Shown here: piece after piece, positions 10,601-23,459 of the stretch | How positions within the stretch are numbered: position 1 is the first letter of the stretch | How the letters are laid out: the number at the start of each line of letters is the position of its first letter | Assembly (NCBI GenBank): GCA_973895155.1 | Contig: OZ316891.1 | Coordinates: 3,596,001 to 3,660,000, forward strand | DNA: 64,000 nt | DNA from: Marsupella aquatica | Taxonomy: Eukaryota > Marchantiophyta | Direction of reading: 5' to 3' | The notes under the pieces: model-generated | What the model was told of the DNA's origin: nothing | The model's database searches: none | What the model saw: only the letters and a program-made list of their open reading frames with translations | Made by a program: the position numbers and the translations under genes

Positions 10601-13521
10601 TTCGTGTGGTTCATCTCCACCTCTATCTCAAGCTCACTTAGACCAACAGAGGTCTATATCTGGACCGTCCGTGGGAGCATCTTCAAGGGTTCTTGCCAAC
10701 CTGAAGTGGAGCTGTCCAGAGAGTTCCAGTCAGACCGAGGTTGCTTACTTGGGTACAGGTTTCCATTCTTTGACTGCGAGCATTTCCAACCTGTCGAAGG
10801 TTTTATTTGCGTTGGATTCTTCAGCTCTCACACCCCCAGATTCGGCAGTATTGGAGGAAACCCTTCAGAGCTCCATATTGAGGCTTTCTGAGTGCCTTCT
10901 TCTAGAGCAGACGAGGATCAACAGAAATCCTGCCACTCGTTTTGTTGGGTCTGATGAATCATCAACGTCAAGGCAAGGGAGGGCTGATGGTTCTTTGGCA
11001 GACATTGACTTTCGTCGTCATTCCGAGACTGGTGGTAGTTCAAACTTGACTCACCTCAAGGTATGCGTAAACTCCTTTTGACAGTAGTCTTGGTCATTTG
11101 GGGTATGGCTTTTGTATTCTTAGTATTAGATTGGAGGGCAGATTCTGGCAAGTGTGTAAAATAATCCCATCTTATGGTATTTCGTTAAAGTTTGGTCAGT
11201 GGTCCCTTAGATTTGTCGCCTGTCGGTCTTGTCATGAATTGTACCAGTCTCACTTCTTTCTGATATGCTGCCTCGCAATTTTCCACCCTTGAACAGGCTT
11301 CAGATTATGGCGTCATGCCAAATGCCGGTCGCAGTGGCAGTCCATCACAACCCTGTAACTTGAATGATGTGAGGACTACTAGCACCATTTCCGCTCTGGA
11401 GACTGTTGACCCCAGTTGCTCTGTCGTAAAGTCACACAGCGTTCAGAGTCGTTCTCCATTGAACAGCGAATCTTACAGTGTTTCACAATGTCTAGTGAAT
11501 GATGTTGGCTTCAGGGCTGGGAAAGACTCTCATCGCCGTCATACCAACCCTAAGCGCTCATCCTCTTTTCAGCAAAAGGCTGCTGTAGGTGATGATATTA
11601 TCCAACTTTTGCGAGACAATTACATCCTTGAGCGCTCTTCTCTGGAAAGGCTAATTGGTGCTGAAGAACGGGAGGCAAAACTCAAGGTTTTGGTAGATGA
11701 GCTGCGAGAGGAGCTTGAGCAAGAGAGGGTAGAGAATAGAGGGACTGTCATTCTCTGTGAAAAGATCATGCACGAGGCTGAAGTTTCGAGAGGGAAAGCA
11801 GTGATGAAGGAACAGAAGGCAGATTTGAATTCAGAGAAAGGAAACATTGAATGCAATGTGCAGGGTGGTAGCAGTTCTGTTCTCAGTTCCATGTTGGATA
11901 AAAGCTTCGAAAGTGAAGTTTCGTTATGTAATGGTGAGTCCGATTTGACGAGACATGAGAAAGAACGCCAAATCAAGTTGGGGGAAGAGACAGATTCAAC
12001 AGCAATGAAACACCTTGAAAATCCACTTCTGAATAAAGTTTATCGTGAAGTGGAGTCACGACTGGCACTTCTTCGAGCACGACCACTAATTTCAAACGGT
12101 TCGTCTGGGAGTGAGTTAGGAGAAGATGCGGATGCAATGGCTCCTAGGAATCGCTCTGAAGATGCAGGTTTGAACAATAGCTGTGAGGGAGAGTCGCAAA
12201 GGACACTTCTACCACGGCCTGCGGCAACTGCACCTGGGACGATTTCAAATGATGCCTCTGGAAGTGTGGAGTCCCGGTTTGCACTGCTTCAAGCACGGGA
12301 AATGTCATTCGATGAACATAGTTCACATGAAGCAAATTACGATATTGAGGAGGCGACGACTTACCCTTGGGAGAAACAGTCAACCAAACATGATACAACC
12401 CTGGACGGAGTAGAGGGGCGACTGGCACTATTAAACGGGCGTGGTGATTGGGATAATGAGTTGGGGGTATTCACTGAAACAGAACCTTGCACGCCTGCCA
12501 TTCCTGCTGTCGTTGATTTGGACAGTAGCACAGGTACTTCTAGCGAATTTTCACCGACAGGTGGGGTTTGTCTAACGTGGTCCAATTTCAAGTTTCATTG
12601 CGGTTGAAGAAATGTTGTTTAATTTTGAATTAAGGGTCCTAGAGTCAGGGTGTTAACTTTTGGAAACGGTGTCAACTATGTCTATGGTGTGATAGGAGTG
12701 TTGAAAGGGATTAAATGGGAATAAGAGTCTGTCTTTGTTCAGGCTGGTTGGTCCTCACCTTTATCCTCCATCCTGAGCTCCTCCTGCAATTGATCGGACA
12801 CTTGCTATAGATGTTTTTATCGTCGGGGACAGAGTTAATGGTTGTTTGTTGAATGATGAGTCACAGCAGGTTACCTATGCTAATATTTTTTGTATTCTGT
12901 AGTGGACTGATCCACACATGTGCATTTGCAGCAAAGGCTTTAAAAACTATAACGTCGCAGCTGAATTTGCACTCAAAAACCATATCCAATATGCACACCG
13001 CCTGGAGCCAGTTGTCTGAACAAGTCAATTCGAAGAGTCCGGAGAAAGAGTCCAATTTAGAACTGCGACAGAAAGAGGCGGATGGGTACCTTTCTAATGA
13101 ACCCAGACAGGGATATGGTGGCACTCAAGCTGTGGAGGCACGGGCTCTCCTGATCAGATCCAGGCCAGAGTGGACAGAACGGGATGTGTCTAAAGGTGAA
13201 ACTCAAGACTGTCTTGGGGAACTGGTCCGCAACACATCCTCGACGAACTCTGCCTGTGCGCAGTATGAGTCTGACCAATTTGAAACGATGAACGAGATTT
13301 CCGCTGTACGACGCTTGGACTCTGATATCGAATTTTCTCAATCACTTCAAGCGAAAAATACAACAGTTAGCCCAAGTCTACAAAAAGAGAACCGGGACAC
13401 TGGAAGGGTAGAGCTGTCAACGCTTGGAAACGGGAATCGTGCAACGTCACAGGACAGCGAGGACGACTCTGGCTGGGAGCACGTGCCGTATCTGCAAATC
13501 CCCCAGAATGAGGCAGAATGA
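7638..13521 (+). CDS. Large Pro/Ser-rich protein with coiled coil and four V-E-x-R-x-A-L-L motifs, four exons, unknown function
   Basis: Exons read as 7638-9033, 9532-11060, 11297-12533 (or 12560) and 12932-13521. Phases are consistent and give about 1583 aa (1592 with the alternative donor). Residues 1 to about 440 are Pro/Ser-rich, with Pro runs near 57-61. A charged segment ending QHLSPEEWRWKHYEPSFAD follows, continuing across intron 1 into LDPSGIFARVRPPGFNHFNG. Exon 2 is Ser/Gly-rich. About residues 1074-1150 form a charged coiled coil (LVDELREELEQERVENRG). After it come four copies of V-E-x-R-x-A-L-L near residues 1227, 1299, 1347 and 1455. The protein ends in an acidic tail with DSGWEHV. 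I see no signal peptide, membrane segment or catalytic domain. From memory, uncharacterised seed-plant proteins share a Pro-rich start, repeated R-F-x-x-L-K-x-R blocks and a WEHV-like tail; kinship is a hypothesis. Confidence 0.85.
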
Positions 13522-16500
13522 GACGCGATGAGGTTGGAGCTGCAGGTGGCCAATTCCATTCAAGGGATATTTAAGCTGTCAGTAGGTGAGTATGTCTTTA
13601 GGATAGGAAGGCAATGGAAACTGATTATGACGGCCCTACGTGATTAGAGCATATTTAACTTTGCCAAAAAGTTTCCATAAGAACTTCAATCACATCGTAT
13701 ATAAAAATTGCTAAAAAATTTGTTCTCTGGAGTAGTTAGGATTGAGTTTGACAGTTTTTTTCTTGCTGGGATTACTACTAGCAACCTGTACATTTGTCTG
13801 AATGACTGATACATTGAAAAATTGAACGGAATGTAAATCGATGTGGTCTATCTTGTCAACGGAGATGCAGTATCTGCTATCATTGGATGTGTCATGTTGT
13901 GGTAGGGGTATCTGTGGGGAAGCATTCTCGATGTGGTGCAGTTCTATGAACACAAGTCAATCTTAACGAGACTGTAACAGGTTTGATGAATACTGATCAC
14001 ACCTTGCTTCCATGCCTGCGGGCAGGTGGCTGTTGATATGTCGTGGGTTAAGGAAAGGAGCAAAGGGACGTCTACTTCTAGAAGAGGACAGAGGGGACTT
14101 GGGAAAGCAATCCACCCATCTCTAGTTTTGACGAGATTTTCTAGAGATGTTCCCGGCGGTCTATCTTGTTTGTCTTGTCTTGGGTCACCGAGTGAGGACA
14201 CTGACTTCCAGGAGGATGTTCGGTTATAGTGTGCCATGAGATGACTAGTTATAGTGAGTCAGGATGAGAATATCCAAGGCCCCGTGTAGTTTGAATAGCT
14301 GACCACTTAAGATGACTCGCGGATTGTACCTGGGTGTACTTCTCAGTTTCGTATCTTTCGGCCTGTACTCACACGGCTTTTCATGAACCCATCCCCTGTG
14401 TAATTTAGAAACCGTCTAGGTGATGCATACATTGTGGAATTCGAGCATCATGAGCTGGCGAACTGGAAAGTGAGATGTGGCATGCTACCCATTTATGGTT
14501 TTTGGGTACCTGAGCGTATGGAGTGCAATTGGGACCCAAGCAATTTCGTTGTAGCTTTTACAGTGCGCGTTGGGTCCAGCAAGTTCTTTTTCAGAATAGT
14601 CGTCAGTAGACAACTTTGTGACATGTTCACATCAATGCACATTGGTAAGGATTTAGGAACCTGAAATACAAACAATGTGAAAATGACCATATTGTCCATT
14701 GCAGAAACAAAACATTGGAGTGGGTGGTTTTCACGCAGCACATCACATAAGTTCTCAAATACTTCTGCAATCTGTGTATTGAGGATTCACTTTTGTAACC
14801 AACAGCTGTGTATTAGACAAGAAAAAGAAGAGCAAATCTCAAACTGGAGGGCAAGTAGGGTTATCGGCAAAAGGTGTGCATGAGAAGCAACTCGATCTTT
14901 TATCGACTTTTAACTTAGGTTTGTTATCACTGTGTCTCCTTGGGACATTTGGCCAGCATCTTAGTCTTGAGCAATATTAGAGAGGGTTTCTGATTGTGCA
15001 AAGATTGCTGGAGATGCAGATTAGGCAGACACAAACGAATTATGAATTCCAAATCGAATTAGGTGTATCAGCTTTTGCTAAATGTCGACAAATGACCGCG
15101 TAGGAATTTGGACCAACTAAGCCTTTGTCTTTCTGTTGGGCACTCGTACTTTTTATTATTTAGAGGCAACGAGTATTCTCTTTGGCTATATGACCTTATT
15201 CTGATATCTGGGGAAGAGCATGCACACGCTCACTACATTTTGGCTCCTCTAAACAAACCGGTGCACTATTCGAGCTAGAGTACTAATTGCAAATCATATA
15301 CTTGCAATGGTACTATGCTCTCTATGAAGCAGACGCAAGCAAGATTGCAATTAAGGAAATCCAATATATTATTCTGTATTGCATATGGGAGAAGGATAAC
15401 TCCAACAAGAGGCACAAAGTCGCACAAAGTTTAATTGATGTGCAGGCACACGCCAGAGCACTCGCATTAAGAGTCTTTGCACGGGCAATCAAAGTGGATA
15501 ATAATCCACTTCATGAATGCATTCGATGCATGTTTCGGCGCTATTTTTGACAATACAAGGATTTAGCATTTGGCTACAGGATAGGAAGCTAACTACTAGA
15601 CTACTAGCCTGAGTACTCATCATGCCCACAGTTGCCCTTCCCCACCTGCGACTCACCCCAAAACTTCCAGCCACCCAGTTGGGTCAAGAGGGCCACCCAG
15701 TTGTGTCAAATGGCTTCACTATAGACCGTTCCATTGCAAATTATTAGTTAGATATCCCCCTCGTCTTCTCAATAACTAGTCTTGAATTCGGATATTTGGA
15801 AGACAGTTGTTATGAAATGGGCGACATCCTGCAAAAGGGAATTACAAAAATCTCTCAAATGTCGGATTGAACCAGAAATTGTCCGGACAGAGTGGTGTTC
15901 AAATTCACATCAACGATGGAATAACGATGACTCCCAGACTGCCAACAGGATTGAGTAAATTTAAAGCCTCGTTGAAAGATCCTAGAACAAAATCCTCCAC
16001 ACTCGACAGCAATGCAGTGCATTTACTCTGGTTGGACTGCAGCACCACTCGGATTGGCAGGATATGAAGCTACAGCAAACCCGCGCAAATACTTTCAAGT
16101 CGATGACTCTAGCTCGCACATGTTGCAATCTGAATCTGCAGCATACCGTGTACAAGAAATCAGAGAATTTCTCGGGTCTATCAACTCAGAGTAGAGAGTC
16201 ATCAGTCAGCAAAGGAGGAATTCACTACTATCGAGACACGCGCCAGGTACAGCAGAGCATAGCTAGCTGGCAAATTGTTGATCCATGCTGCGTCAACAAG
16301 GGTCATTGGATCATGATTCCTGCTGCTATCAAAAAATCACCAGAAACAGATTGCACGAGTGGAACATCTTCCAATTCGACCCACTTCATTTCAGTCTGTT
16401 GGAAACAAAAGCTGGCTTCAACAAAAGTCAATGAGCGTTCGAAGCCAACCTGCTTTGGCTAATCATGGACCACACCAATGCAACTAATACTTAGCCCCCT

Positions 16501-16660
16501 AAGAGGCCATTGGATTGCAAGGCATAAGCTCCCACACTCTTTCTGTCAGAAATTAAATACCATAGCGGTAACTTGGTCTCCTGTTCTCAATTGCGGAAAG
16601 TTATTTTGTACTTGCTCCTAACTTTTCGCAGGTGGTCATTTAAATTATTCTCAAGCAAAA
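13522..16660. other. 3' region and intergenic DNA, no recognised gene
   Basis: Begins with the probable 3' untranslated region of the large Pro/Ser-rich gene. The rest is AT-rich with no coding motif that I can support. The longest open frame is 16064-16462 (plus, 132 codons). It has no domain I recognise and ordinary composition. Confidence 0.35.
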
Positions 16661-16664
16661 AGTT

Positions 16665-16870
16665 TCTCAGTCTATTTTCCCAGTAGCCAAACTACATATT
16701 TGTGGCCAATTCAACGGATGACACTGTTTTTCAGAGCATTTTGCCTCATATAAAGTGTTTTCAGGCTGTTGTGTCTGGAATTTAATTCCCTCTTCATTTC
16801 CTGAAACTTCCCCCATATTTTCCCAGTGCACCTTTTTTGGGATGTCTTATTTTTCGGTTGTATTTGTAAT
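16665..16870 (+). repeat. Dispersed repeat, copy 1 of 2 (partner at 28748-28990)
   Basis: Shares with the 28.8-kb segment, in the same order, TTCTCAGTCTAT, ACACTGTTTT, GCATTTTGC, GGAATTTAATT, CTTCC and a TTTTGGGAT block. The similarity is clear but diverged, with small indels. It is probably an old interspersed element. No terminal repeat or coding capacity is seen. Confidence 0.6.
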
Positions 16871-18830
16871 CTACCAAAGAAATACAATTAAAAAGGAGAG
16901 CCAGAGGATGTGTTGGACTCACTCTTGGGCAATGTTCTGGCTCTGGTGGTCCTTTAGCTTATGTGGCTTTATTGTTGGGCCCTTTGGCGCCTCTTGAGTG
17001 CTTTGGTTGGACTTGGGTTCCAGTACCACCATTCTTAGCCCTTTCTCCCTCCTAAGTGTCAGTTTCAATATAATTGCTTTCCAATTTATTACAAAGCAGT
17101 GCCCATGTCAATGACATTCCTTTCCCCTCTATAATATACTGGAGAGAAAGCACAATGGTCAACAACACTTTAAAAATGAGTTCGCATCAAACATCCTAAA
17201 ATCAACAACATTCTGTACGTGACAAACATGTTGCCTCATTATATAGTCACACTCCATACCAAGGTGCAATTTTAGAGGCAACCACGTTGGGCATGACATA
17301 AGCCTTGGAGGGTTTGATGATAAACCAGAAGTCCAACAAACCCAAAAACAATGCAATGACATCGAGCTGACTACCTGCAAACCAACATGCCACAAGATGA
17401 CATTTGGACTCTATTCCCGCGTACCAAGGAGACAACTAAAAGCCTAACATGATGCCATAAGAGAATCATGAAGGTATGGTATGATATGATCTGGGTACCA
17501 GTAGTCAATGGTACAAACGAAAGTGGAAGAACGAAAGTAGTACCATGTAGGTCAACAAATCCCAATAACTGATAGCCAACTCTAACACCAGAACCTCAAG
17601 AAAGTATAACCACCTTCGTCAAAATTTAATACAGAAAATTGTTTCAACAACTTTCTGGGGTACTGGAGCTTGATGCAAAATAATCAGATGTATTTTCATT
17701 TTATTTGATACATCACCTCTCAACTCTTTTCCATGAACCTTCTCCCGCTTGCACGGCTGTTGTTATAGGGTGGGGTTCCCCTTCGTTCCAAAAAGAAAAC
17801 CTCTTTATTGTGACTTGTCTCTCTTTCCCATCTGGGCTGTGTAGCTCATTCACTACAAGACATCAAACAAAGCATGTTCCAGGATGAACATGCTATATCA
17901 TTCATTGGTCCAAAATACTCCACACTGTTAGCGTCCACTCATCTATGTTTATAATTTATTATCAAAGTATGCCACTCATGAGTTACTCCGTAAAGTGAAG
18001 CCATTGCCTGGTAACAGATTAAATTGAGACTTAGAGCATGTGTGCAAGTAAGGACAGCTATGGGGAGTTTGGGTACAAGAGCCTTTCCTATGCACAGATA
18101 TTCTGGCTAGTTGTGTTTAAAGCGCCACTGTCCCCAAAGCAATATCTAGTGGATCCAGGTTACTAAAATAAACCAAAAATGGGCTCATAACAGTAAAAAG
18201 TGCTCTATTTTTTCCTCCCCCAACCTGGTGGACAGTGGTGGTTTAAGCTCACTGGCAACAGAAGATACTCCCAAAGGCAATTTTGGAACCTTGAGTCCTT
18301 TTTCCATACCCTTAAGACATGGGTTGGGTGAAGGGAATGGTTTAAGTCTGGTTTGAGAGGCTCTATTTAGAGTCGATATAAAGGCAAATTGACATCGTCA
18401 CATCACATCACACCATTCCAATGCGCTTACAGTCAAGGGGATGCCAAGAGTCAGATCCTCAAGGATTATTTAAATAATGTCATCAAGATAGTCTTAATTA
18501 ACTGAGATTTGATGCATAGATTTGACCAGCAGCATACCCTTTAAATATAGGTCTAGGTCCAGGGTGACGACGGACGTTTTCATCGATCCTGGACCCACAA
18601 CCCATTCCAACAAGGGGCCCAAGATGGGCCCACAAAAAGGGTAGAGAAGATGTGTCCATTATTATGGCAATATCATCAAGCTTTCAAGAGAGACAGGCTG
18701 AAAGGAAAGTGGGGATGGTGTACTTTGTACCCTGTCCCCTGACCAATGATAAGATGGTAGTCCCCCACGGATTGCAAGAGACGTCAATCATGGGGGACCC
18801 CATTGACCATCAGGGCTGAACGTGATTTGG
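16871..18830. other. Intergenic DNA without a recognised gene
   Basis: No open frame with a recognisable domain, no tRNA, and no clear repeat structure within the segment. Base composition is like the surrounding AT-rich intergenic DNA. Confidence 0.35.
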
Positions 18831-18837
18831 TGTGAGG

Positions 18838-19405
18838 CTGGTGAGCTCATCCTCAAGAATTTATTCATATATATATTCTCCCCCATTGATTAGGGCGGTT
18901 CGAACAACGATTTCCGAACTGTCCATCAATCATTTTTCCGTGTCTCATTTTCCTGCTGGGTCACTAGTTACCAGGGGGGTACTAGACCACGGATTCAGTT
19001 CAACCTTGCAATAGTTAGTAGCAGTTTAAATTTGTTCCTCTTTGTAATACGTGTAGTCAAGTGTAGAGAAGCAAATTTGTTCTTTTCAAGCAGGTGCTGG
19101 AGTCTAAATTGTTGGGTGTACAGAGGGGACTCAGGATACTTAGGGGTGGGTTAGTTCCTGTGTGAGCTCATCTCAAAGCATATGTTCTCCCCATTTATTC
19201 AAGCACTTTGAACAACTTCCTAATCCAAACTGCCTTTAATCGTTTTCCTGTGCCTCATTTTCCTTTTGGGTCAGTCTTACCATTGGGCTACCCGTAGACT
19301 GTTTTCAATTCAACCTTGCAATGATTATTAGCAGCTTAATATCTCTTCTTTGCCGCACAGTGTAGTCAAGCCTAATGAAGCAAATTTGTTTTGATCAAGC
19401 AGGTC
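18838..19405 (+). repeat. Roughly 300-bp tandem duplication
   Basis: Copy A (about 18838-19100) and copy B (about 19160-19405) share, in order, GTGAGCTCATC, TTCTCCCC, GAACAAC, a TGTGCCTCATTTTCCT-like block and GGGTCA. They also share TTCAACCTTGCAAT, GTGTAGTCAAG and GAAGCAAATTTGTT. Divergence is moderate, so this is an old duplication. I see no coding capacity. Confidence 0.75.
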
Positions 19406-21779
19406 CATCTGTGTTGCAATGTTTCATCAAGGTTTTCTTTTGAACATTGTGGTCTTTTAAACATGCATGCTCTATGCAGGAGTCTGTCTTTTTGACTTGG
19501 CCCACGAGTGAACAGTCTTGCAACTCATTCAAGTGGTGAAAGGCACAACAGGTGGGGATGCTCCTAGTGAGGAGCTTGTGCTCCAATGACAAGGTCAGTG
19601 CTATGCTTAATCACAATAAATTTCCAATTTGGGGTGTGGGGATAGATGTAACACTTGTGGGACAACCAATATAAGGAGTTACCAGCACTTGTCTAGCGTG
19701 AAGGATTAGGCAAAACCTAGAGTCAAAAAACATTGATGTCAAAGGTTTTTAACCAACGGATTAAATAGGCGCACGCAGCGCTTGAAGTGAAACCATATAG
19801 CAATACAGCGAGATCAGTAAGCTCAGCGTAATATACACAAATCAGAAAGCAAACATTGGCGGCCAAGAAAGTCTAAAAATAAAGCCACAGAGGCAAAAGA
19901 GCACATCTAGGTGAAGTGTAAATTACAGCAAAGTGTTTTTTACCTGATACTTTACGTCGTGATCAATGGTTTCTGAATACTTACGTGCAATGCTATCTAT
20001 TGAGACCCACTCATAATGATCTACTTGTAAAAATATTTTTTATTCAAACCAACTAGGCTACCACACAAAATCGGAAAAATCGAATCAAGCTCATGTGTCA
20101 AATTGTAAGCCATACAAAGATACCACTATCATTCAGTCATCGGAAATTCGGAATCCAGTAACCTAGACTGATGTAGCTGGCAGGAATAGTAATACAATTG
20201 AACTATAATCTGCTAGACTGCATGCCTATGTGCTACATATATTCTCCTCCTTCTTCTTTTAACATAAAAGCAAGGGAAACTTTGACTACATGCCAGTATT
20301 ATATTGCAATTTCTAATCTAAATTGTGGCAAATAATAAATACTTGAAACTGGTGGGCTGGAAAAGTATGCGGGCCGTTTTTGAGATATGGGTAGGAAATT
20401 ATATTTCTAAATACGACAGCCTGAATCTTTCTATATCAGGGCATTTTAGCTAGGTCTCGGCAAAAGACCAGAAGAAGTAGACTGCAAAACTTTTTGGCCC
20501 TGGAAAACTAATAACACTCACATGTGAAACTCTGGAAACAAGTTTAAACAACTTTTTGTGATTGAGAATTGGGCTCCAAGTTACCGCTAGGGTATGACTT
20601 GCTCAGGCTACAACTACCTGCGACACCGTGCAACATCTCATGTATATGTGGAACCATAATAATAATAACTATACAATAAGTAGATAGTCATTTAACGTGC
20701 CGGACCAATGTAACGAGGGTGACCATAGTACCAACAAAAGACTACTTAAAGCAACTTTCCGAAATGGTTCATCCAGTTTATGGTGGTCACATAAGAATTA
20801 TTTTTCAAGCTGTATGATCATTTCAGGCTATTTCCCCTTTTCTCGAGTGGCTTCCAAATAATAATAAAAAATCACCACAGTTTGCCACTTTTCTGTTTTT
20901 TATGACATTGTCATCTATTTCACTGCCAGTTAACAAAATTAACTATTGCTAGCTTGAAACAATTTGACGATCAAGAGATGGTATTCTATGTCCTTAATCT
21001 TATTAGGGCTGTCTTGCATGTAAGGGTTTTCAAATTCTTCAGCCTTTAAGTGATCAGGTGACACCTAAGTTGGAATGAGCCAGTGAGAGTTTCTTGCCTG
21101 ACCCCCCTCCTGAGCCAGTCCTCAATGCTATACTTGTGGAGTTTCAAGGGCAAGGGTCCAATCCTTTGAAACCAGATAAATTAATCCATGGACCCCCCAT
21201 GTTCATCCAGGGAATGTGTGTGTGATGAAGTGAAATCAATTTTTAGCAAGGCGATAACCGACGGTTTTGAGTCTCCCGATGGTCTTGGTGTGTGCTCGTA
21301 CAAAAGAAATTGCTCAAAAGATAGAAGAGATTTATCAAACGAAAGTTGAATGTGGAGGAATTGAGTTTTTTGACGGTTTTTGCTTACACATTAGAGAAAT
21401 TGTGTTTCTACCATTCCCTGATTGATTGTTTGTGAGTTACATTGAGCATTATCGTCACAAGACAAACTGGAGGACAACACTCAGTTGTTGGCAAAAGAGT
21501 GTTTGTCGATTCGGTGGGAAGAACACACAAAACGAACAAGCCATCACTTTACATGAAGGATTTGTAGTTTTTTTATTTAAGAAAGCTATGGTGCGAGGAA
21601 GAGACTAACAATTTTTTCTTTGACATAGAGGTTGCATTTGGCATCAACCTGTGTTCAGAATGAGCTTCAGTTGAAGACTAGAGGAATGCGAACAATTCAA
21701 GCCAAGAAGCAAGCATTGTGGACAAGCGATGGCGACATAATCAAAAAAATTGATTTGCAACGGCTAAGTTTGTCATGGT
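19406..21779. other. Intergenic DNA without a recognised gene
   Basis: AT-rich and without supported genes. Open frames are about 60 codons at most and have no motif I recognise. Confidence 0.35.
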
Positions 21780-22310
21780 GACGAGATTGTGATATCTCTT
21801 AATCGAGAAAGAGTTTCCAATGAGCCTCAGATTGACAAATTTTGTCAAGTTCCAAATGAGCTTTTGAATTTCTTTGCCATTCCAATGAGTGAGAATAATT
21901 TTTTTCATCACGAGTCATGAATTCTTTTAGCTTTCCAACATTGAGTAGTCCGACATTGACAAATTTCATGTCGGATTTTGTCATGGTACTAAAGACATCA
22001 TGAGGTTTTCAATCTCTCTAGCTTTCTAATGTGTGACATTGAGATTATTCGTCAAGAATTAGAGAGATCATGACGATTTGAATTTCTCTAGTTTTCCAAT
22101 GAACCTAACATTGATAGATGATGAGTTTTTAATTTTACTCTAGCTTTCCAATGACTATGACATTAAGAGATTTTATGAAGACAATACTAAAGAGTTAACG
22201 AGTTTTTAAATCTTGATCTTGAGTTTTCCAATGAATCAGCATTGACAAATTTTATCAAGTACTAAGAAGATTTATTATTTAGTTTTACAATGTGAAGCCA
22301 AAGTGTTTTT
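21780..22310 (+). repeat. Degenerate tandem array with a palindromic core, about six copies
   Basis: Units begin TTTCCAATGA (or variants) near 21813, 21932, 22022, 22092, 22146 and 22217. Each is followed by ACATTGA and, in the best copies, TTGACAAATTTTGTCAA, a near-perfect palindrome at about 21834. Many units end in a TCATGA(G)...TTTCTCTAG piece. Spacing drifts from about 54 to 119 bases, showing an old, eroding satellite-like array. Confidence 0.75.
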
Positions 22311-22479
22311 AACTATGTACATTTCTATCGATTCATTTTTTCAAACTTGCAAACAATTATTTTACTGAATGACAATTATTTTACAAACATTTTGATATAA
22401 AACACTGATATATCCTTGACAAACATCAAAATGGTAACTTTATTTTACTAAATGACATCTCTTCCTTTGTATTTTGGAT

Positions 22480-22655
22480 TTTTTTACGTTTGATATTTAC
22501 GGCATGGCACCCCAAAAATTACATTGCTTTTGCCACAAACAGGAATGTGCACGTTTGTTATTGTTAAAAGTAGGATCATTCATGTTTGTGGCTGGTTGTG
22601 GTGATGTGGTGCAACCTCATCGCAGAGAATTTGCAAGAGACCCCTAATGGGGGTA
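22480..22655 (-). repeat. Inverted copy of the 24-kb repeat family
   Basis: The reverse complement of this segment matches 24308-24500 and, more weakly, 24063-24180. Shared pieces in order are TCTTGCAAATT, GATGAGGTTGCACCACAT, CAGCCACAAACAT, GTGCACATTC, TGTTTGTGGCAAAAGCAA and GTAAT. Together with the plus-oriented copies it forms a large inverted arrangement around 22.66-24.06 kb. Confidence 0.75.
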
Positions 22656-23459
22656 CGTAAATAGACAGCAGGGACAAGAAATGACAAAAACCCAGAGACA
22701 AAAATGGACTCTGCACCTCACTCGTAGCAATTTAGGGAGTGCAAATGGTCGAGTTTTTAAAGACCTCACACACTCAAGAGAGCCTTTAACTGCAACACCC
22801 TTCCACTCCTCAAAATTGGATTGGGTCTTACTTTGGTCCCTCCTGGTTGGCTGGCCCATACCCCCTTTCCCCTTGGTTGACAGAGACAGGAGGTTTTAAG
22901 TTGACCACAGTGAAGACTATCCCATGATGAAACTTAGATAGTGACAGTGTGCACATTGAAACTAACCAACGTTATTTAGCTTAACCAATGGTGAAAAAAA
23001 TGACAACATAATAGCTTAATGCCCTTTGTTATGTTTCTCTTTGTAATTTCAAGGCATTTTGGGAGCGTAATGCCCCCCTTAAGATGGATCACCTCTTTAG
23101 GAATACTCTGTCCACTTTTATTAAAGTTGGAAAAATTAAAAATCAGTCAAGCCTTTAAGTGTAATAAGGTCCCTTTTCCTGAGCATTACAGACAATAATA
23201 ACCCCTCAAAACTCAAGTTGAAACTCTCTTTTTGGGGGCTATTATATCCCAACATGCATTTTAAACAGTACGTTACTATGTAATGACCCCTCAAAACTTG
23301 AGCTGAAGCTTTTGTTATGGGGGGGCATTACAGTAGATCCCAATATGCACTGTAAACATTACTACTTTACCTTACACTAAACTGTAAACACAGGAGAGTG
23401 ACAAATTACTTCATTGACCCAGAAAAAGCGACTATGTAGAAAATACCAAACCAAACAAA

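Noticed and set aside
16064-16462. 132-codon plus-strand frame considered as a gag-like or small gene
   Set aside because: No zinc knuckle, protease or other motif, and its length is within chance for this much AT-rich DNA.
17480-17520. Possible LTR-retrotransposon primer binding site (CTGGGTACCAGTAG)
   Set aside because: Does not match the initiator-Met PBS and no LTR pair or polypurine tract is found nearby.
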